From Verrucomicrobiota bacterium (GTDB lineage: Bacteria > Verrucomicrobiota > Verrucomicrobiia > Opitutales > Opitutaceae), in contig JANXRL010000148.1 of assembly GCA_025352985.1 (NCBI GenBank), positions 1-46,372 of the forward strand: a stretch of DNA of 46,372 nt. Reading direction: 5' to 3'. This document shows positions 43,391 to 46,372 of this stretch, one piece after another. The notes beneath the pieces are model-generated. The model was not told the DNA's origin, did not search any database, and worked only from the letters and a program-made list of their open reading frames with translations. Numbering within the stretch: the stretch's first letter is position 1; every line of letters begins with the position of its first letter. The position numbers and the translations under genes are program-made.

Positions 43391-43825
43391 TCAGCGTTTG
43401 CCGGTGCAAACGGGCTTGATCTGCCGATGGACGTCTTCGAGCGAGATGCGGGCGAGTTCGGCCTCCATGCTCGTCTGGGCCTTGAAAAACGCGGTGCGCA
43501 GGATAATTTCGATGCGCGCGCCGACGGGGCACTTGTGGTTGGGCGAAAACCGTTCGAGGCCGTGGTCGGGCTGGGGCTCGACCGCGCGGTAGATGTCTAA
43601 AAGGGTGATATTCGCAGGAGCACTGGCCATGCCGAAGCCACCGCCGACTCCCTTATGGCCCGTGACGAGGCGCGCTTTTACGAGCGCTGAAAGAAGCCTG
43701 CGGATGACGACGGGATTGGTGTCCACGCTGGCGGCGATCTCGGCGGAGGTGACCGGCGCGCCGGCCTTGTAGGCGAGATATGCGATAACGTGAACGCTGA
43801 CGGCGAAGCGGGAGTTTCCAGTCAT
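43391..43825 (-). CDS. Rrf2-family transcriptional regulator
   Basis: A 144-residue winged-helix regulator: VTSAEIAASVDTNPVVIRRLLSALVKARLVTGHKGVGGGFGMA is the helix-turn-helix and wing (about residues 25-67), followed by the usual long dimer helix. Iron-sulfur members carry three clustered Cys near residues 90-110; here only C99 (NHKCPVG) and the distant C140 are present. It therefore looks like the cluster-free YwnA/CymR-like branch or a thiol sensor. The matched palindromes on both sides suggest autoregulation and one further target. It is divergent from the helicase gene by 135 bp. Confidence 0.88.
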   Translation of the reverse strand: MTGNSRFAVSVHVIAYLAYKAGAPVTSAEIAASVDTNPVVIRRLLSALVKARLVTGHKGVGGGFGMASAPANITLLDIYRAVEPQPDHGLERFSPNHKCPVGARIEIILRTAFFKAQTSMEAELARISLEDVHRQIKPVCTGKR

Positions 43826-43832
43826 TAGTTAT

Positions 43833-43849
43833 GTAACCAACTTTGTTAC
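43833..43849. promoter_or_regulatory. Candidate Rrf2 operator, upstream copy
   Basis: GTAAC-CAACTTT-GTTAC is 7 bp upstream of the rrf2 ATG. Arms and spacing are identical to the site at 43356-43372, and the flanks TAT and ATA are also shared. Position over the expected promoter and start region of rrf2 fits negative autoregulation. Confidence 0.6.
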
Positions 43850-43960
43850 GATATGGGAGGGATTGTCAAGCGGCGTGTGGTCTTGGAGGAGGGGCGCATT
43901 CATATACGAGGTTGCAAAGCCGGGTATTTCAGGGAGTCTTCACTTTCAACCCGTTCATTC

Positions 43961-45580
43961 ATGTTACGAAAGATAATTTCGAAGCTGCGCGATTCCTTCG
44001 CCACTTCGCCTAAGGCCAAGCCGATTACATCCGATGGCCATCCTGCCTATAGCAAAGCCAAGCCCGCCGCTCCCCGATCCGATTCATCGCAGCGTGAGCG
44101 CGGTCCTAAACAGGGAGGCCATCCGTCGTCTAAACCCACTCATGGCGGCGGTCGTAACCAAGGTTGGGGTTCGCAGGGCCGCAGTGGCCACGAAGGCTCT
44201 CGTCCGCGCCCCGATCATGCTCCCAAAGGCGACCACAACCCGCGTGCGGGGGCGCATTCGGCGCATCCCGCCCGTCCGGCCAAGCCCGAGCGCCCCGTGA
44301 TCGATCAATCGTTCGATGGTCCTAGTCGGGCGGCCATCAAACCTGTTTCGGCGGTCGTGGTTCCTCCGCAGGACAACGCGTTTTCCAAGCTCGGTCTTAA
44401 CGATGCGATCGCTTTTGGCGTGGCCGAAATGGGCTATGCCGAGCCCACGCCGATCCAGGCGCAGGCGATTCCGGTGATTCTTTCCGGCAGGGACGTGATT
44501 GGCTCCGCGCAGACCGGCACGGGCAAGACGGCGGCCTTCGCGCTGCCCATCATACACAAGCTCGGCTCCCATGGCAAAATGCGCGTGCTCGTCCTTGAAC
44601 CAACGCGCGAACTCGCATTGCAGGTCGAGGAGGCCGTCCAGAAGTTTTCCAAATACACCGATATCACCGCGACCGTCGTCTACGGTGGTGTGGGCTACGG
44701 CAAGCAGCGCGATGACCTGAGGCGCGGCATCGATGTCCTCGCGGCCACGCCGGGACGTCTGCTCGACCACATGGAGCAGGGCGATGTGAAGCTCGGCGAC
44801 ATCGAGATCCTCGTCCTCGACGAGGTGGACCGCATGCTCGACATGGGCTTCCTGCCCGACGTGAAGCGCATCATCCAGAAATGCCCTCAGGCGCGCCAGA
44901 CGCTGTTCTTTAGCGCCACGATGCCGCCCGAGTTGGCCCAGCTTTCGAGCTGGGCGCTGCGCGAGCCGGTGGAGATCAAGATCGGCCAACGCCGTTCGCC
45001 CGCCGAGACGATCTCTCACGCGTTCTACCCGGCGGTCGCCTCGCAGAAATTCGACCTGCTGATCGAGCTGCTCCGCCGCACCGAGTTCAAGAGCATCATC
45101 ATCTTCACGCGCACCAAGATGGGCGCCGATCGCATCGCCCACCGGCTCGAAGCCGAGAAGCACACCGTCGGCGTGATCCACTCTGATCGCAGCCAGCGCG
45201 AGCGCGTCGAGGCCCTACAGGGTTTCAAGGACGGCAAGTTCGAGGTGCTCGTCGCCACCGATATCGCGGCGCGCGGTCTCGACATCGCCGGCGTGTCGCA
45301 CGTCATCAACTACGACGTGCCCGAGAATCCAGAGGACTACGTCCACCGCATCGGCCGCACCGGTCGCGCCCAGACCAGCGGTGACGCCTTCACCCTCGTG
45401 ACCGAAGACGACGTGCGCGACGCCCGCTCTATCGAGCGCTTCATCGGTGCGCCCATTGAGCGCAAGAAGCTCGACGGTTTCCCCTATGTTTACTCGGCGC
45501 TATTTGACGAGAAGGCGCTCGCCGAAGCCGCCGCGCCCGCGCCGCCCAAGAGCCGCCTCATGCGCGGCACGCGGCGCTGA
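43961..45580 (+). CDS. DEAD-box-family RNA helicase (RhlE-like) with DEVD motif
   Basis: A 539-residue helicase from ATG 43961. The first about 130 residues are a disordered basic tail rich in Gly, His, Pro and Lys. The core starts with the Q motif (FSKLGLNDAIAFGVAEMGY, PTPIQAQAIP), then Walker A A183-T190 (AQTGTGKT), PTRELALQ, motif II D287-E-V-D290, SAT, and the second domain with ATDIAARGLDIAGVSHVINYD and HRIGRTGRAQ. The Walker B box reads DEVD in place of DEAD, which keeps the catalytic Asp-Glu. Relatives of this layout unwind rRNA or mRNA structure. The in-frame sequence from 43853 was rejected. Confidence 0.93.
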   Translation: MLRKIISKLRDSFATSPKAKPITSDGHPAYSKAKPAAPRSDSSQRERGPKQGGHPSSKPTHGGGRNQGWGSQGRSGHEGSRPRPDHAPKGDHNPRAGAHSAHPARPAKPERPVIDQSFDGPSRAAIKPVSAVVVPPQDNAFSKLGLNDAIAFGVAEMGYAEPTPIQAQAIPVILSGRDVIGSAQTGTGKTAAFALPIIHKLGSHGKMRVLVLEPTRELALQVEEAVQKFSKYTDITATVVYGGVGYGKQRDDLRRGIDVLAATPGRLLDHMEQGDVKLGDIEILVLDEVDRMLDMGFLPDVKRIIQKCPQARQTLFFSATMPPELAQLSSWALREPVEIKIGQRRSPAETISHAFYPAVASQKFDLLIELLRRTEFKSIIIFTRTKMGADRIAHRLEAEKHTVGVIHSDRSQRERVEALQGFKDGKFEVLVATDIAARGLDIAGVSHVINYDVPENPEDYVHRIGRTGRAQTSGDAFTLVTEDDVRDARSIERFIGAPIERKKLDGFPYVYSALFDEKALAEAAAPAPPKSRLMRGTRR

Positions 45581-45609
45581 GCCTTGCGATTACCGAACGG
45601 AGAGCACGG

Positions 45610-45644
45610 AAAAGGCCGGACGATTATCTCGTCCGGCCTTTTTT
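45610..45644. terminator. Strong bidirectional intrinsic terminator
   Basis: AAAAGGCCGGACGA pairs perfectly over 14 bp with TCGTCCGGCCTTTT around a five-base loop, followed by further Ts. It lies 29 bp after the helicase stop and 24 bp from the stop of the convergent aquaporin gene. It has A/T tracts on both sides, so it can serve both genes. Confidence 0.93.
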
Positions 45645-45668
45645 ATCATCAAGATTTCGGCGTCAGGC

Positions 45669-46277
45669 TCAGTCTTCGACCAATCCTTTGAACGCGAGAG
45701 CGGCGACCGCGCCGCCGGCCAGATCGGCCCCGAGGTAGATCCAGAACTGGCGCAGGTTTTCAAAACCCATGGTGAAAACGCCCAAGCCGACAGCGGGATT
45801 GAAGGCGCCGCCGGAAATGCCGCCGACCGCGACCGCACCCGTCATCACGGTGAAGCCGATGGCTAGACCGTAGAAGGAGTTGTCGAGCGTGCCTTTAGCG
45901 GTCGCGGTGTTAAGCACCACCCATGCGAGCGCGAAGGTGAAAAGGAACTCGACGATCGCCGATGACCGCGCGGCATGCACGGCGGCGGTGGCGTGTCCGT
46001 GGAGTTGCAGGACGATGAAAGCGGCGACGAGGCCGGCGGCGAACTGGGCGATCCAGTAGGGGACGACGTCCTTGGCCGGGCATTTGCCTCGCAACCAGAC
46101 GGCGAGCGTGACCGCAGGGTTGAAATGCCCGCCGGAGATGTGGCCGCCGGCGAAAATCATGACCATGAGCGACGCGCCGATGGCGAGCGGCGCGAGCACG
46201 CTGCCGCTGTGGACAGCCATGCCGACCGTGAAAACGAGAAAGAAGGTGCCGATGAACTCGACGATATATTTTTTCAT
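45669..46277 (-). CDS. Aquaporin-family (MIP) channel with atypical second NPA
   Basis: A 202-residue six-helix channel from ATG 46277. NPA motifs are at 53-55 (GGHFNPAVTLAV) and 160-162 (GGAFNPAVGLG). In AqpZ and GlpF the second NPA is followed by Arg, the selectivity-filter residue; here it is followed by Val. The filter must therefore differ, and water, glycerol or another small solute cannot be assigned. In-frame sequence upstream of 46277 was rejected as it lacks membrane character. The 95 bases upstream contain the direct repeat GTGAC-ACATTC-GTGAC near 46338-46353, which is not explained. Confidence 0.9.
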   Translation of the reverse strand: MKKYIVEFIGTFFLVFTVGMAVHSGSVLAPLAIGASLMVMIFAGGHISGGHFNPAVTLAVWLRGKCPAKDVVPYWIAQFAAGLVAAFIVLQLHGHATAAVHAARSSAIVEFLFTFALAWVVLNTATAKGTLDNSFYGLAIGFTVMTGAVAVGGISGGAFNPAVGLGVFTMGFENLRQFWIYLGADLAGGAVAALAFKGLVED

Positions 46278-46372
46278 AAGAAAGTGTTTGGTTGTGATGA
46301 AGGGGTTTTCAGCCGCTGGCAATGCCGGGCTGGACCGTGACACATTCGTGACGCCTTGGGTCAAGGCTTGAT

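Noticed and set aside
43853-43960. Helicase start 36 codons upstream of ATG 43961
   Set aside because: The added residues overlap the promoter region next to the Rrf2 palindrome and do not resemble a helicase N-terminus; the ATG at 43961 is a better start.
1-46372. CRISPR arrays, rRNA or tRNA genes, insertion sequences, prophage
   Set aside because: I saw no regularly spaced repeats, no tRNA-like cloverleaf, no transposase, integrase or phage structural protein.

Overview
This 46.4-kb window is a bacterial chromosomal segment, mostly GC-rich and densely coding on both strands. I infer Verrucomicrobiota, probably Opitutaceae. The grounds are overall gene style: an araBAD operon next to a LacI-type regulator, a large secreted Ig-like protein, heavy use of hybrid histidine kinases, and few clear Shine-Dalgarno sequences. 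No rRNA, tRNA or single-copy phylogenetic marker is present to prove this. I see no CRISPR array, prophage or complete insertion sequence.

Layout. 0-6.5 kb: the 3' part of a YyaL/DUF255 gene, a CHASE3 hybrid histidine kinase, a response regulator with a Cys-rich tail, and slyX. 6.5-10 kb: a LEA14-like lipoprotein, a small membrane protein, lysA and gpsA. A 251-bp element with perfect 30-bp inverted ends lies between lysA and gpsA. 10-13.1 kb (minus strand): a DUF485-type protein with a sodium:solute symporter of the acetate type, a lipoprotein and a Cys-rich secreted protein. 13.1-18.3 kb: a large secreted cyclophilin/Ig-like protein, a TPR protein, a transglutaminase-like protein and a secreted hypothetical. 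18.3-24 kb (minus): a CusCBA-type heavy-metal efflux operon. 24-29.2 kb: a LacI regulator divergent from araB-araA-araD, with a 19-bp palindrome in the shared intergenic region. A shortened relative of the 251-bp element sits between araA and araD.

29.3-32.0 kb is compositionally different, with AT-richer stretches and other codon use, and looks like an accessory insertion. It holds a small protein with a Cys-His-Asp arrangement, a formylglycine-generating-enzyme-like protein overlapping a coiled-coil protein with a J-domain HPD motif, and a DUF433/DUF5615 toxin-antitoxin pair. 32.2-37.2 kb: a sugar-phosphate isomerase/epimerase, a coupled Cys-rich protein, a GNAT acetyltransferase and a second hybrid kinase. 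37.3-43.1 kb: a fused ATP-grasp/alpha-E protein, a rhomboid protease and two PilT-type ATPases. 43.2-46.3 kb: an Rrf2 regulator with matching GTAAC-N7-GTTAC palindromes on both sides, a DEVD-box RNA helicase, a strong bidirectional terminator and an aquaporin-family channel lacking the usual Arg after its second NPA motif.

How genes work together: araBAD converts L-arabinose to D-xylulose 5-phosphate, probably under the adjacent LacI protein. The three Cus-type proteins form one tripartite metal exporter. The kinase and response regulator near 5.6 kb probably form a signalling pair. The two PilT ATPases probably serve type IV pilus retraction, although no pilin genes are in view. The parts most worth following are the inverted-repeat element family, the 29.3-31.4 kb accessory genes and the Rrf2 palindromes.
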